NCBI GenBank assembly: GCA_017436605.1
Contig: JAFSCW010000056.1
Location: forward strand, 1-33,544
From: Clostridia bacterium
GTDB taxonomy: Bacteria; Bacillota; Clostridia; Christensenellales; Aristaeellaceae
Direction of reading: 5' to 3'
Length of the DNA: 33,544 nucleotides
Shown here: piece after piece, positions 7,227 to 15,948 of the stretch
Layout of the letters: each line of letters starts with the position of its first letter
How positions within the stretch are numbered: the stretch's first letter is position 1
Position numbers and translations under genes: made by a program
The notes under the pieces: generated by a model
What the model saw: the letters and a program-made list of their open reading frames with translations, nothing else
The model's database searches: none
Told to the model about the DNA's origin: nothing

Positions 7227-8795
7227 ATGATGTCTGACAACAGAGGCCGCGACGGCGGATTCCGCGGCGGAAGGAAATTCGAAAACAAGGATCGCAAGCC
7301 GGGCTTCGGCGAGAAGAAGAGCTTCGGCGAGAAGAAGAGCTACGGCGAGAAGAAGAGCTACGGCGAGAAGAAGAGCTACGGCGAAAAGCGGGGCTTTGCG
7401 CCGCGCGGGGATCGTCCGCTGCGCGCGCCGCATGCGGATAAGCCGCACGCGATGAACCTTGCGCCGCGCCGCGTCGCGCTGGAAACGCTGCTGGACGTCA
7501 GCCGCAGCGACGCGTATGCGTCCCTCGCGCTGGATAAGCGACTGGCCGCCGCGCTTTTTGGCCGCCGCGATCGCGCGTTCACCACGCAGCTGGTGTATGG
7601 AACGCTGGAAAACCGCATTGCGCTGGACTGGCGCATCGACCAGTTCCTGGAGGGCGAGAAGGAAATCGAGCCCGCTGTGCGCGAGATTCTGCGCATGGGT
7701 GCGTATCAGCTGTTCTATCTCGACCGCGTGCCGGATATGGCCGCTGTGGATGAGAGCGTCAGCCTGACCCGCGCGATGGGCTTTGAGGGCTTTACCGGCC
7801 TTGTCAATGCTGTGCTGCGCAACATGATCCGCGGCAAGGAAAACGTCGTCTGGCCCAAGCCGGCGGATGACCCGGCGAAGTATCTGTCCGTGATGTTCAG
7901 CGCGCCGATGGACCTTGCGCAGCTGCTGATCGAGGCTTACGGAGAAAACGGCGCGCTCAATATTCTGCGCCATCGCCCGAAGGACCGCGATATCACCGTC
8001 CGCGTCAATTACCTGCGCTGCGACGATGCGCGCCTGCGCAGCCTCTTTGCGGATGAAGAACTCGAGTTTTCTCCGGGTATCGTGCCGGGCACCTATAAGG
8101 TGCGTCATGCCGGCGATATGACGCGCATGCGCGCCTTCCAGAATGGCCTTTTCACCATTCAGGGCGAAAGCTCTGTGATCGCTGCGCGCATGGTCGGCGC
8201 CAAGCCCGGTCAGACCGTGCTCGACGCCTGCGCCGCCCCCGGCGGAAAGACGGCCGTGCTCAGCGAAATGATGAACGATACGGGCCGCGTGTATGCGTGG
8301 GATACCCATGCGCACCGCGTGGAACTGATCCGCGGAACGGCGAACCGGCTCAAGCTCGAAAATGTCCGCCCGGCGGTGAAGGATGCTTCTGCGCCGCGCC
8401 CGGATATGGCGATGACGCTGGACGCCGCGCTGATCGACGCGCCCTGCTCCGGCACGGGCGTCATGCTCGAAAAGCCGGACCTCAAATACCGCGTGACCCG
8501 CGAGGGCGTCGCGTCCCTGTGCCGCACGCAGGCAGAGATCCTCGATGCGATCGCGCCGATGCTGCGCGTGGGCGGTACGCTGGTGTATTCCACCTGCTCC
8601 GTCCTTCCGCAGGAGAACGGCGCGCAGGTTCGCGCCTTCCTGGAGCGCCATCCCGAGTACGAGGTCGTCCCGATGGCTGCGGAGCTGCCGCAGGCGCTGG
8701 CGCAGTATGAAACCGAATTCGGCCTGCAGATGTTTGCGCATCGCGACGGTACGGACGGCTTCTATGTCTGCCGTATGCGCAGGGTTCGTGCGTAA
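7227..8795 (+). CDS. rsmB: 16S rRNA (cytosine-967-C5)-methyltransferase RsmB with repeat-expanded N-terminus
   Basis: RsmB methylates C5 of a cytosine in 16S rRNA using S-adenosylmethionine. Residues about 75-200 form the NusB-like RNA-binding domain (RVALETLLDVSRSDAYAS onward). The methyltransferase domain shows the SAM motif DACAAPGGKT from 333, the PC motif with Cys407 (DAPCSGTG) and the TC motif with the nucleophilic Cys457 (STCSV). The 522-residue length exceeds the usual roughly 440-450 because of a basic, glycine-rich N-terminal extension carrying a GEKKSY tandem repeat (residues 28-57). ATG codons at 7227 and 7230 are both possible; the ribosome binding site (GGGAAAGG) is weak, which suggests coupling to fmt. 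Confidence 0.95.
   Translation: MMSDNRGRDGGFRGGRKFENKDRKPGFGEKKSFGEKKSYGEKKSYGEKKSYGEKRGFAPRGDRPLRAPHADKPHAMNLAPRRVALETLLDVSRSDAYASLALDKRLAAALFGRRDRAFTTQLVYGTLENRIALDWRIDQFLEGEKEIEPAVREILRMGAYQLFYLDRVPDMAAVDESVSLTRAMGFEGFTGLVNAVLRNMIRGKENVVWPKPADDPAKYLSVMFSAPMDLAQLLIEAYGENGALNILRHRPKDRDITVRVNYLRCDDARLRSLFADEELEFSPGIVPGTYKVRHAGDMTRMRAFQNGLFTIQGESSVIAARMVGAKPGQTVLDACAAPGGKTAVLSEMMNDTGRVYAWDTHAHRVELIRGTANRLKLENVRPAVKDASAPRPDMAMTLDAALIDAPCSGTGVMLEKPDLKYRVTREGVASLCRTQAEILDAIAPMLRVGGTLVYSTCSVLPQENGAQVRAFLERHPEYEVVPMAAELPQALAQYETEFGLQMFAHRDGTDGFYVCRMRRVRA
7308..7397 (+). repeat. 18-bp tandem repeat within rsmB (GEKKSY units)
   Basis: Four 18-base units beginning GGCGAGAAGAAGAGC (7308-7325, 7326-7343, 7344-7361, 7362-7379) are nearly identical, the last three apparently exactly so, followed by a degenerate fifth (7380-7397). 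They encode GEKKSF, three GEKKSY and GEKRGF. The unit length is a multiple of three, so gain or loss of units keeps the reading frame. Confidence 0.95.
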
Positions 8796-8821
8796 ATGCT
8801 GCGCAGATAGAGATTGAGAAG

Positions 8822-9892
8822 ATGAAGGATATGAAGGAGAAGACCCAGCTGCTTGGGATGACGCCCGAGGAGCTCGGCGCGTTTTTCAAGGAGCTCGGCC
8901 AGCCGGCCTTCCGCGCCAAGCAGGTGTTTGCCTGGCTGCATCAGGGCGTGCCGTTTGAAAAAATGAGCAATCTGCCCAAGGCGCTGCGGGAACGGCTGAC
9001 CGGGGAATGTATCGACAATCCCGTCCGCGTGCTGGAGCAGATTGAGTCCAGACTCGACGGCACGATGAAGCTGCTCTATGGCCTGCCGGACGGCCATGTC
9101 ATCGAGGGCGTGCTGATGCGCTACAAGTACGGCAATACGCTGTGCCTGTCCACGCAGGTCGGCTGCCGCATGGGCTGCGCGTTCTGCGCCAGCACGCTAG
9201 ACGGCTGCGCCCGCAGCCTCACGCCGGCGGAGATGCTCGGCCAGATCGTCTGCGCCAACGGCGTGCTTGCCGGGCAGGGGGAAGGACAGAAGGTCGGCAA
9301 TATCGTGCTCATGGGCAGCGGCGAGCCGTTTGACAACTACGACAACGTCGTGAAATTCCTGCGGATTCTCCGCATGGAGGGCGGCCTTTGCATCGGCATG
9401 CGCAGCGTGTCGCTGTCGACCTGCGGCCTTGTGCCCAATATGTGCCGTTTTGCCGAAGAAAACCTTCCGGTGACGCTGTCGCTTTCCCTGCATGCGCCTA
9501 ACGACGAGATCCGCAGGCAGACCATGCCGGTCGCCAAAGTCTATTCGATCGACGACGTGCTCTCCGCCTGCCGCTATTATATCGAAAAGACGGGCAGAAG
9601 GGTGATTTTTGAATATGCGCTGGTGCACGGCGTGAACGCGTCGCCCGAACATGCGCAGGAGCTGGCGCATCGCCTGCGGGGCATGCAGTGCCATGTGAAC
9701 CTCATTCCGCTCAACAGCGTGCCGGAGCGCGGACTTCAGGGCGTTTCTGAGCGCGAAGTGGATGCGTTTAAAAAGGCGCTGGAGCAGCGCAACATCTCCG
9801 TCACGCGCAGGCGCGAGATGGGAGACGACATTGAAGGCGCATGCGGACAGCTGCGCCGCAGATACATCAAGGACATGAAGGAGGAAGCCTGA
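8822..9892 (+). CDS. rlmN: Dual-specificity 23S rRNA / tRNA adenine-C2 methyltransferase RlmN (radical SAM)
   Basis: RlmN methylates C2 of an adenine in 23S rRNA and of A37 in certain tRNAs by radical SAM chemistry. The 356-residue protein has the CxxxCxxC cluster motif at Cys115, Cys119 and Cys122, a GSGEPFDNYDNV stretch typical of the family, and a C-terminal cysteine (Cys341, in GACGQL) that serves in the methyl-transfer cycle. The extended N-terminal RNA-binding domain is present. ATG at 8822 is preceded only by a weak GAGAAG; ATG at 8831 is a possible alternative. RlmN rather than Cfr is indicated by the operon context. Confidence 0.96.
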   Translation: MKDMKEKTQLLGMTPEELGAFFKELGQPAFRAKQVFAWLHQGVPFEKMSNLPKALRERLTGECIDNPVRVLEQIESRLDGTMKLLYGLPDGHVIEGVLMRYKYGNTLCLSTQVGCRMGCAFCASTLDGCARSLTPAEMLGQIVCANGVLAGQGEGQKVGNIVLMGSGEPFDNYDNVVKFLRILRMEGGLCIGMRSVSLSTCGLVPNMCRFAEENLPVTLSLSLHAPNDEIRRQTMPVAKVYSIDDVLSACRYYIEKTGRRVIFEYALVHGVNASPEHAQELAHRLRGMQCHVNLIPLNSVPERGLQGVSEREVDAFKKALEQRNISVTRRREMGDDIEGACGQLRRRYIKDMKEEA

Positions 9893-9894
9893 CG

Positions 9895-9914
9895 GCCGTT
9901 CCCATGGGAACGGC
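9895..9914. repeat. Perfect 20-bp palindrome between rlmN and the PP2C gene
   Basis: The half-site GCCGTTCCCA is followed immediately by its exact reverse complement, 2 bases after the rlmN stop codon. As RNA it would fold into an 8-bp stem with a CATG loop. No T run follows, so it is not a simple terminator. Confidence 0.8.
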
Positions 9915-9941
9915 GCAGGCGGCCTGGAAAGGAGCAGGATC

Positions 9942-10673
9942 GTGGCAGCGACGCTGAGGACGCATGTCGGCAGGATACGCCGGCAGAACGAGGACGCGGC
10001 CTGGCTGGACGAAGCGCGCGGCGTATTTGCCATCGCGGACGGCATGGGTGGCCATCTGGCGGGCGAGGTTGCCAGCAAAATGGCGATCGACGCTGTCATG
10101 GCCGCGACGGAAGGCGAGCGTACCGCGGGGGTTTCCGTGCTGCGTGCAGCGGCGGAGCGCGCGCATGAGGCGATTCTTGCCCATGCGGAGATGCATCCGG
10201 AATGTTCCGGTATGGGTACGACGCTCTCGGTCATGTGGCGCGGCGGCAGGTATATGTATATCGCTCATGTCGGCGACAGCCGCATCTATCGTCTGCGCGG
10301 GGGAAAGCTCGAGCAGATTACAGAAGACCATTCGCTGGTGGAGGAGCTCGTCCGCGCGAAAATCATCACGCGCGAGGAGGCGAGAACCCATCCCCGGCGC
10401 AACATCATCACCCGCGCGCTGGGCACGCCGGGCGAAAACAGCGCCGATCTTCTCGCAACAGATACGCAGCGGGGCGATCTGTGGCTGCTGTGTTCCGACG
10501 GCCTGAACAGCATGATTTCCGACAGGGAAATCGAAAGGACGATGAACGCCGCGGGTAATCTGGAGAACATGGCGGATGCGCTGATTGCAAAAGCGCTTGA
10601 CGCCGGCGGGCGGGATAACGTCACGCTCATACTCTATCGCGATGAGGAGGTGAGCGCATGGATTCAAGACTGA
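9942..10673 (+). CDS. prpC: PP2C-type Ser/Thr protein phosphatase (Stp/PrpC)
   Basis: A 243-residue metal-dependent phosphatase that reverses phosphorylation by the adjacent PASTA kinase. The PP2C motifs occur in order: RRQNEDAAW near 14-22, ADGMGGHLAGE near 32-42 with the metal-binding aspartate, GMGTTLSV, AHVGDSRIYRLR, LCSDGLNSMI and the closing GGRDNVTLIL. The GTG start at 9942 has AAAGGAG seven bases upstream. The gene overlaps the kinase start by 16 bases, so phosphatase and kinase are coupled, as in Bacillus prpC-prkC. Targets typically include cell-division, cell-wall and translation proteins; none can be read from this sequence. Confidence 0.95.
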   Translation: MAATLRTHVGRIRRQNEDAAWLDEARGVFAIADGMGGHLAGEVASKMAIDAVMAATEGERTAGVSVLRAAAERAHEAILAHAEMHPECSGMGTTLSVMWRGGRYMYIAHVGDSRIYRLRGGKLEQITEDHSLVEELVRAKIITREEARTHPRRNIITRALGTPGENSADLLATDTQRGDLWLLCSDGLNSMISDREIERTMNAAGNLENMADALIAKALDAGGRDNVTLILYRDEEVSAWIQD

Positions 10674-12505
10674 TCGGCAAGGTGATCAGCAGACGCTTCC
10701 GCATTGAGGACGTTCTCGGCAGGGGCGGTATGGCGATCGTTTATCGCGCGTTTGATTATAAGACCAATCAGCTCGTTGCGCTCAAGGTTCTGCGCGAGGA
10801 ATACGAAAACGACCCCGAGTATAAGGCGCGCTTCAAGCGCGAGGCGGAGGTCTGCAAAAAGCTCAATCATCCCAATGTCGTCAATATGATCGACGCCGGC
10901 GTGGTCGGCGGGATTTCGTACATCGCGATGGAATACGTCGACGGACCGACACTCAAGGATCTGATCGGCGAGCGCGGCCGGATGGAGCAGGCGGATGCGG
11001 TGCATTGCGCCCTGCAGGTGCTCGCTGCGCTTTCGCATGCGCATCAGCGCGGCATCGTGCACAGAGACGTTAAGCCCCAGAATGTCATGATCTCGCGCAA
11101 CGGACAGGTCAAGATCGGCGATTTCGGCATCGCCGGCATGGCGGATACGCAGACGCTGACCACGGACGGAGACGTCATGGGTTCCGTGCATTATTTCTCG
11201 CCGGAGCAGGCAAAGGGCATCAAGGCGACTGCGGCGAGCGATCTGTATTCCGTGGGCATCATTCTCTATGAAATGCTCGCGGGACATGTGCCCTTCGAGG
11301 GGGAAACGTCCGTGTCGGTGGCGATGATGCACCTGATGGAGACGCCCAAGCCCATCGAGGAGGAGGCGGACGTCTGCCGTGCGGTGGAGCTGATCGTCAA
11401 AAAGGCGCTGGAAAAGCAGCCGCAGGATCGCTACCAGAGCGCCGAGCTGATGATCCGCGATCTGCGCAGGGCGCTGCGTCATCCCGACGGCGATTTCATG
11501 CAGATCCGTATCGACCAGGAAAAGAAACGGAAAAAACGCAGAACGGATCAGGAGCACGGAGAGAAGGCGGGCGGCGCGGCCGTGCGCGTGCTGACGGCCA
11601 TCGCTGCGCTGGTATGCGTCGGGCTGATCATTGGAACGGGTATCTCGATCTACCGCGCGATGTTTGTCCTGACGAAAATGCCGGATCTGGCTGGTGTGGA
11701 TACGCAGACGGCGGAGCGCATGGTCGATACGGCGGGGCTTTTGCCGCAGCTGAGCTACGCGTACAGCGACATGCCGGAAGGATACGTTGCGGCGCAGTCG
11801 CCCAAGGCGGGCGAACAGGTCCGCAGAGGCGATACCGTGTCGGTGACGATCTCCAAGGGAAGCAACATGCTTTCCGTGCCGCGCTTTATCGGCATGACGC
11901 AGGAAGAAGCCATTGCGGCGATTACAGCGCAGGGACTTGTTCTTGGCGATATCATTATTGAACCCAGCGAGCAGCAGCGCGGAACGGTCGTCGGACAGAC
12001 GCCGGAGGCCAGCGCAAGCGCGCAGATCGGCAGCCGGATTGATTTGACGGTATCCGGCGGACGCGTGGTTGTGCCGATGCTGGTGGGACAGCGTGAGGAG
12101 GAAGCGCTCTCGCGCATCGCGACGCTTGGGCTTTCCTGCGGGATGATCACCTACGAAAATGTCACGGATGCGCGTCAGGACGGCGTGGTGCTCGCGCAGT
12201 CGCTGGAGGAGTTCGCGCAGGTGCTGCCCGGCTCCGTGGTGGAAATATCCGTAGGCTTTTACGATAAGCGCAAGTACAGCGCTTCGGTGAAGGTGAAGGT
12301 CGACGTGCCGCAGGAGGGCGTGAGCGTCCGGGTGACGCTCGTCGGCGCAGACGGCAAGGAAAGCGACATGTACGCAGCGACGCATACGGAACCCGGCCAG
12401 ATTGAGCTGGACGTGCTGCTGCGCAGCGAGCAAAGCGGCGTTGCGACCTGGAGGCTGTATCTGGACGGCGGCTTCAGGAGCGAGGCGACCGCAGTGCTCC
12501 AATAA
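10658..12505 (+). CDS. prkC: PASTA-domain Ser/Thr protein kinase (PrkC/Stk1-type)
   Basis: A 615-residue transmembrane kinase that senses peptidoglycan fragments or lipid II and phosphorylates cytoplasmic proteins. Residues about 1-275 are a Hanks-type kinase: glycine loop GRGGMAIVY, Lys43 in VALKVL, HRDVKPQN with catalytic Asp137, DFG at 155-157, and SPEQ in place of APE. A basic juxtamembrane stretch (KKRKKRRTDQ) precedes a single membrane segment at about 308-333. Three extracellular PASTA repeats follow (about 341-405, 408-475, 476-543), then an uncharacterised C-terminal domain of about 70 residues (544-615). GAGGAGG seven bases before the ATG supports the start. Confidence 0.97.
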   Translation: MDSRLIGKVISRRFRIEDVLGRGGMAIVYRAFDYKTNQLVALKVLREEYENDPEYKARFKREAEVCKKLNHPNVVNMIDAGVVGGISYIAMEYVDGPTLKDLIGERGRMEQADAVHCALQVLAALSHAHQRGIVHRDVKPQNVMISRNGQVKIGDFGIAGMADTQTLTTDGDVMGSVHYFSPEQAKGIKATAASDLYSVGIILYEMLAGHVPFEGETSVSVAMMHLMETPKPIEEEADVCRAVELIVKKALEKQPQDRYQSAELMIRDLRRALRHPDGDFMQIRIDQEKKRKKRRTDQEHGEKAGGAAVRVLTAIAALVCVGLIIGTGISIYRAMFVLTKMPDLAGVDTQTAERMVDTAGLLPQLSYAYSDMPEGYVAAQSPKAGEQVRRGDTVSVTISKGSNMLSVPRFIGMTQEEAIAAITAQGLVLGDIIIEPSEQQRGTVVGQTPEASASAQIGSRIDLTVSGGRVVVPMLVGQREEEALSRIATLGLSCGMITYENVTDARQDGVVLAQSLEEFAQVLPGSVVEISVGFYDKRKYSASVKVKVDVPQEGVSVRVTLVGADGKESDMYAATHTEPGQIELDVLLRSEQSGVATWRLYLDGGFRSEATAVLQ

Positions 12506-12537
12506 GTGATCAGGCAGAAACAGGCAAAGAGGTAGAG

Positions 12538-13413
12538 ATGACTGGAAGTATCATGCGGGGTATCGGCAGCTTTTATACGGTGCTCTGCGACGAGGATGGA
12601 CAGGAATACACCCTGCGCGCCCAGAAGAAGCTGCGCCATCAGAAGATGACCCCGATGGTCGGCGACCGTGTCCGTTTCTCGCCCGGACAGGGGGAGGAAA
12701 ACGGCTGGCTGGAGGAAATCCTGCCGAGAAAAAGCGTGATCGAGCGTCCGAGCGTCGCCAATGCGGATATGCTGATGCTGGTTGTGGCGAGCGTGCCGCA
12801 GCCGGATATGATGCTGATTGACAAGCTGATCCTTTGCGCGGCGAAGGGCGGCATGACGCCGGCGCTGTGTGTGAACAAGATTGATCTGGGCGGCGATCTG
12901 GCGGAGGAAATCCGGGCGGAATACGCGGGTACGCAGCTGCGCGTATTTGCCGCCAGCGCGCTGACCGGCGAGGGCGTGGAAACGCTCCGGGAAGCGATGC
13001 GCGGCAAGGTGACCTGTCTGGCCGGGCAGAGCGCCGTGGGCAAAAGCTCCCTGCTCAATGCGCTTTTCGGTCTTGAACTGGAAACCGGCGGCCTCAGCCG
13101 CAAAACAGACCGCGGCAGGCACACGACGAGGCGATCGGAAATGATGGCGGTGGACGGCATGCTCGTGCTCGATACCCCGGGCTTCAGCCTGCTGGAACTG
13201 GAAAGCATGGAGCCGCAGGACTTTGCCGAGCTTTATCCCGAGTATAACGCTCTGGCCGGAGCGTGCCGCTTCCAGCCCTGTCTGCATGACAGGGAGCCGG
13301 GCTGCGCCGTGCATGCCGCTGTCGATGCGGGCGGCCTGAGCGCTGTGCGCTGGATGCGTTATCGCGAGCTGCTCGCCGAAGTCAGGGAAAACTGGAAAGG
13401 AAGATACATATGA
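12538..13413 (+). CDS. rsgA: Small ribosomal subunit biogenesis GTPase RsgA
   Basis: RsgA is a circularly permuted GTPase that checks late 30S subunit maturation. The 291-residue protein has an N-terminal OB fold, then GTPase motifs in permuted order: NKID (G4), SALTG (G5), GQSAVGKSSL (G1), GRHTTR (G2) and DTPGFS (G3). The C-terminal zinc-binding region CRFQPCLHDREPGC supplies Cys-Cys-His-Cys ligands. The start at 12538 has GAGG five bases upstream; ATG 12553 is an in-frame alternative. It overlaps rpe by four bases (ATGA). Its position next to the PASTA kinase matches Bacillus, where RsgA (CpgA) is a kinase substrate. Confidence 0.96.
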   Translation: MTGSIMRGIGSFYTVLCDEDGQEYTLRAQKKLRHQKMTPMVGDRVRFSPGQGEENGWLEEILPRKSVIERPSVANADMLMLVVASVPQPDMMLIDKLILCAAKGGMTPALCVNKIDLGGDLAEEIRAEYAGTQLRVFAASALTGEGVETLREAMRGKVTCLAGQSAVGKSSLLNALFGLELETGGLSRKTDRGRHTTRRSEMMAVDGMLVLDTPGFSLLELESMEPQDFAELYPEYNALAGACRFQPCLHDREPGCAVHAAVDAGGLSAVRWMRYRELLAEVRENWKGRYI

Positions 13414-14081
13414 ATAAGCGTAAGGTTGAGATTTCTCCGTCCGTGCTCGGCGCAGATCTGATGCGCCTTGGCGAGGAGATCAAGCTGGTGGAGAAGCTGG
13501 GCATTACCTGGCTGCATCTGGACCATATGGACGGCCATTTTGTGCCCAATATCAGCTTCGGACCGGATTTTGTGTCTGCGATGCGCAAGCAGACCAAGCT
13601 GTTTCTGGATGTGCATCTGATGCTGAGCAATCCGATGAAGTATATCCGGGCCTATGCCAAGGCGGGCGCTGATCTGATTACGGTGCATATTGAGGCGGAG
13701 GACGACGCCAGGGAAATGCTGGAGGAAATCGCCGCGCATGGCATTAAAGCGGGCATTTCCATCAAGCCCGGAACGGATCCGGAGGCGATCCGCGACCTGC
13801 TGCCGCTGTGCGATCTGGTGCTGGTGATGACCGTGGAGCCGGGCTTCGGCGGCCAGAGCCTGCGCGAGGATTGCCTCAAAAAGATTCCTGTGCTCGCCGA
13901 AATGATCCGTGAAACCGGCAGGGAGATCATCATCGAGGTTGACGGCGGCATCAAGCAGGAGAACGCGCATCTGGCGATCGAGGCGGGCGCCGATATGCTG
14001 GTCATGGGCACGGGACTTTTCCGCGCCAAGGATCCGGCGGCTGTCGTGAAGGGTGTCCGCAGGGCGGCGGAGGGCAAATAA
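13410..14081 (+). CDS. rpe: Ribulose-phosphate 3-epimerase
   Basis: Rpe interconverts ribulose 5-phosphate and xylulose 5-phosphate in the pentose phosphate pathway. The 223-residue TIM barrel shows SPSVLGADLMRLGEEI at the N-terminus, HLDHMDGHFVPNISFGP with metal-binding His and the catalytic Asp, LDVHLM, VMTVEPGFGGQ and the second catalytic Asp in EVDGGIKQEN. AAGGAAG precedes the ATG. The start overlaps the rsgA stop by four bases, and its stop overlaps the thiN start by one base. Confidence 0.97.
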   Translation: MNKRKVEISPSVLGADLMRLGEEIKLVEKLGITWLHLDHMDGHFVPNISFGPDFVSAMRKQTKLFLDVHLMLSNPMKYIRAYAKAGADLITVHIEAEDDAREMLEEIAAHGIKAGISIKPGTDPEAIRDLLPLCDLVLVMTVEPGFGGQSLREDCLKKIPVLAEMIRETGREIIIEVDGGIKQENAHLAIEAGADMLVMGTGLFRAKDPAAVVKGVRRAAEGK

Positions 14082-14734
14082 TGCGCGCGCTGATCGTCCT
14101 GGGCGGAGAAGCGCCCGGCCGGGCTTTGCTGGAGCGCTGCATGCGCCAAAGCGATCTTACGATTGCGGCGGACAGAGGACTTGCCGCGTTCGACAAGGCG
14201 GGGCTTGCGCCGGATTGCCTGATCGGCGATATGGATTCCGTGCCGCAGAATGTGCTTGAGCGCTATACAGGCAGGCTGGAGCAGACGCGGCTCAACCCGG
14301 TAAAGGATGACACCGACGCAGAGGCGGCGCTGCATCTGGCGGTTTCGCGCGGTGCGGACGAGATCACCTTTCTCGGCGCGCTCGGCGGTCGGCTGGATCA
14401 TGCGCTGGCGAATGTGATGCTGCTCAACAGGGCGCATCAGCTGGGGGCGCGCGCTGAGATTCTCAGCGAGACGGTGCGCATCGCGCGCGTATGCGGCGCG
14501 GAACGCCTGTGCGGCGCGAAGGGCGACACGGTGTCGCTTTTGCCGCTTGGCCGCGCAGAAGGCGTTACGCTTACGGGCTTCTATTATCCGCTTGCGGATC
14601 ATACGCTCACAAGCGACACGTCGCTGGGGGTGAGCAATGTCGTCGTCTGTGACGAGGCGAGGATCGAGGCTGCCGCCGGCGATCTGATTTTGTTTCATTA
14701 TTATGCAGGGGATTTGCAGGAATTTGATCAGTGA
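14081..14734 (+). CDS. thiN: Thiamine pyrophosphokinase
   Basis: This enzyme makes thiamine diphosphate from thiamine and ATP. The 217-residue protein has AADRGLAAFDKAGLAPDCLIGDMDS, whose GDMDS is the nucleotide/metal-binding motif, then KDDTDAEAAL, GALGGRLDHALAN and the C-terminal SNVVVCDEA thiamine-binding stretch. It begins at the ATG sharing one base with the rpe stop and has no separate ribosome binding site of note. It closes the def operon before a strong terminator, matching the Bacillus rpe-thiN order. Confidence 0.95.
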   Translation: MRALIVLGGEAPGRALLERCMRQSDLTIAADRGLAAFDKAGLAPDCLIGDMDSVPQNVLERYTGRLEQTRLNPVKDDTDAEAALHLAVSRGADEITFLGALGGRLDHALANVMLLNRAHQLGARAEILSETVRIARVCGAERLCGAKGDTVSLLPLGRAEGVTLTGFYYPLADHTLTSDTSLGVSNVVVCDEARIEAAAGDLILFHYYAGDLQEFDQ

Positions 14735-14784
14735 GGTCGAATGAACCATAGTCCGATTTATGCTGGAATCCTGAATGAAATCGG

Positions 14785-14832
14785 CCCGCTTTCGCTTTTT
14801 CTGGCAAGAAAAAGTTGAAAGCGGGAATTTTT
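14785..14832 (+). terminator. Terminator of the def-thiN operon
   Basis: A two-part stem is formed by CCCGCTTTC (14785-14793) with GAAAGCGGG (14817-14825) and inner CTTTTTC (14795-14801) with GAAAAAG (14808-14814), with a 6-base loop. A T run follows at 14828-14832. It lies 51 bases after the thiN stop. Confidence 0.85.
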
Positions 14833-14940
14833 ATGGCGAGATAGGTATTTGAAGGAGCTGTGTCGAATACAAGTAAATCAGGTCATAAGATGTCGGATTA
14901 CGAAAACCCGGCAGACCATGCGGAGCAGGGAGGCGGAAGC

Positions 14941-15948
14941 ATGACGATCAAGGCGATGCTTGAACAGCGTGAGCGCGATACGCTCAGCCCGTTTGCGCAG
15001 CTTTCTGCCGAATCCAGAGGCCGCGAGCGTCCGGTGGGCAGCGATGACATGCGGACGGAATTCCAGCGCGACCGCGACCGGATTCTGCACTGCAAGTCGT
15101 TCAGGCGGCTCAAGGGCAAGACGCAGGTTTTCCTTTCTCCGCAGGGCGATCATTACCGCACAAGGCTGACGCATACGCTTGAGGTCACGCAGGTTGCGCG
15201 CACGCTGGCGCGCTCGCTGCGCCTGAATGAAGACCTTGCCGAGGCAATCGCCATGGGGCATGATCTGGGCCATACGCCGTTTGGCCATGCGGGCGAGGCG
15301 GCGCTGGATAAGCTGATCGAGGGCGGCTTTGAGCACAGGGAACAGAGCCGGCGCGTGGTCGAGGTGCTCGAGCGCGGCGGACAGGGGCTGAACCTCACCT
15401 GGGAGGTGCGTGACGGCATCGAGCATCATTCCGGAAAGGTGCGGCCTCAGACCCTGGAGGGATGCTGCGTGCATCTGGCCGACCGTATTGCCTACATCAA
15501 CCACGATATTGACGATGCAATCCGCGCAGGCGTGCTGCGCGAATCGGATCTTCCGCGCAGGGCGATCAAGCTGCTCGGAAAGACGCACGGCGAACGGGTC
15601 GGCGCGATGATCGCCAGCGTCATCCGCCATTCCGAGGGCAGGAACGAAGCGGCAATGGATCCGGAAATCTGGGATGCGCTGCTTGAACTGCGCGCGTTTA
15701 TGTTCGAACGCGTGTATTCGCGCGATTGGGCGAACGATGAATGCAGAAAAACGCATCATATTGTGACTGAATTGGTAGGATATTACATGGAGCATCCCGG
15801 ACAGATGCCCAACGAATATGTGGAAATCGTTTATCGCGAGGGAACGCAGCGCGGCGTATGCGATTATGTCGCCTGCATGACCGATGCATATGCGGTCAAG
15901 ACCTATCAAAAGCTATTTATTCCGCCGTTTTTTGACGGAACGGTGTGA
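14941..15948 (+). CDS. dgt: Deoxyguanosinetriphosphate triphosphohydrolase-like protein (dGTPase)
   Basis: An HD-domain nucleotidohydrolase that cleaves dNTPs to deoxynucleosides and triphosphate. The 335-residue protein carries the HD metal site: His78 in THTLEV, His107-Asp108 in GHDLGH, and Asp181 in LADRIAYINHD, plus the SFRRLKGKTQVF signature near 41-52. I chose ATG 14941 because GGGAGG lies seven bases upstream and homologues begin at this point (MTIKAMLEQRE). An in-frame GTG at 14860 has AAGGAG only two bases away and would add 27 residues lacking family similarity. It precedes dnaG, as in many Clostridia. Confidence 0.93.
   Translation: MTIKAMLEQRERDTLSPFAQLSAESRGRERPVGSDDMRTEFQRDRDRILHCKSFRRLKGKTQVFLSPQGDHYRTRLTHTLEVTQVARTLARSLRLNEDLAEAIAMGHDLGHTPFGHAGEAALDKLIEGGFEHREQSRRVVEVLERGGQGLNLTWEVRDGIEHHSGKVRPQTLEGCCVHLADRIAYINHDIDDAIRAGVLRESDLPRRAIKLLGKTHGERVGAMIASVIRHSEGRNEAAMDPEIWDALLELRAFMFERVYSRDWANDECRKTHHIVTELVGYYMEHPGQMPNEYVEIVYREGTQRGVCDYVACMTDAYAVKTYQKLFIPPFFDGTV

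Noticed and set aside
6189..8741. Minus-strand open frame of 850 codons
   Set aside because: Antisense shadow of def, fmt and rsmB, including an artefactual repeat from the GEKKSY units.
14860..14940. GTG start extending dgt by 27 codons
   Set aside because: AAGGAG lies only two bases from the GTG, and family members start at the methionine encoded at 14941, which has GGGAGG seven bases upstream.
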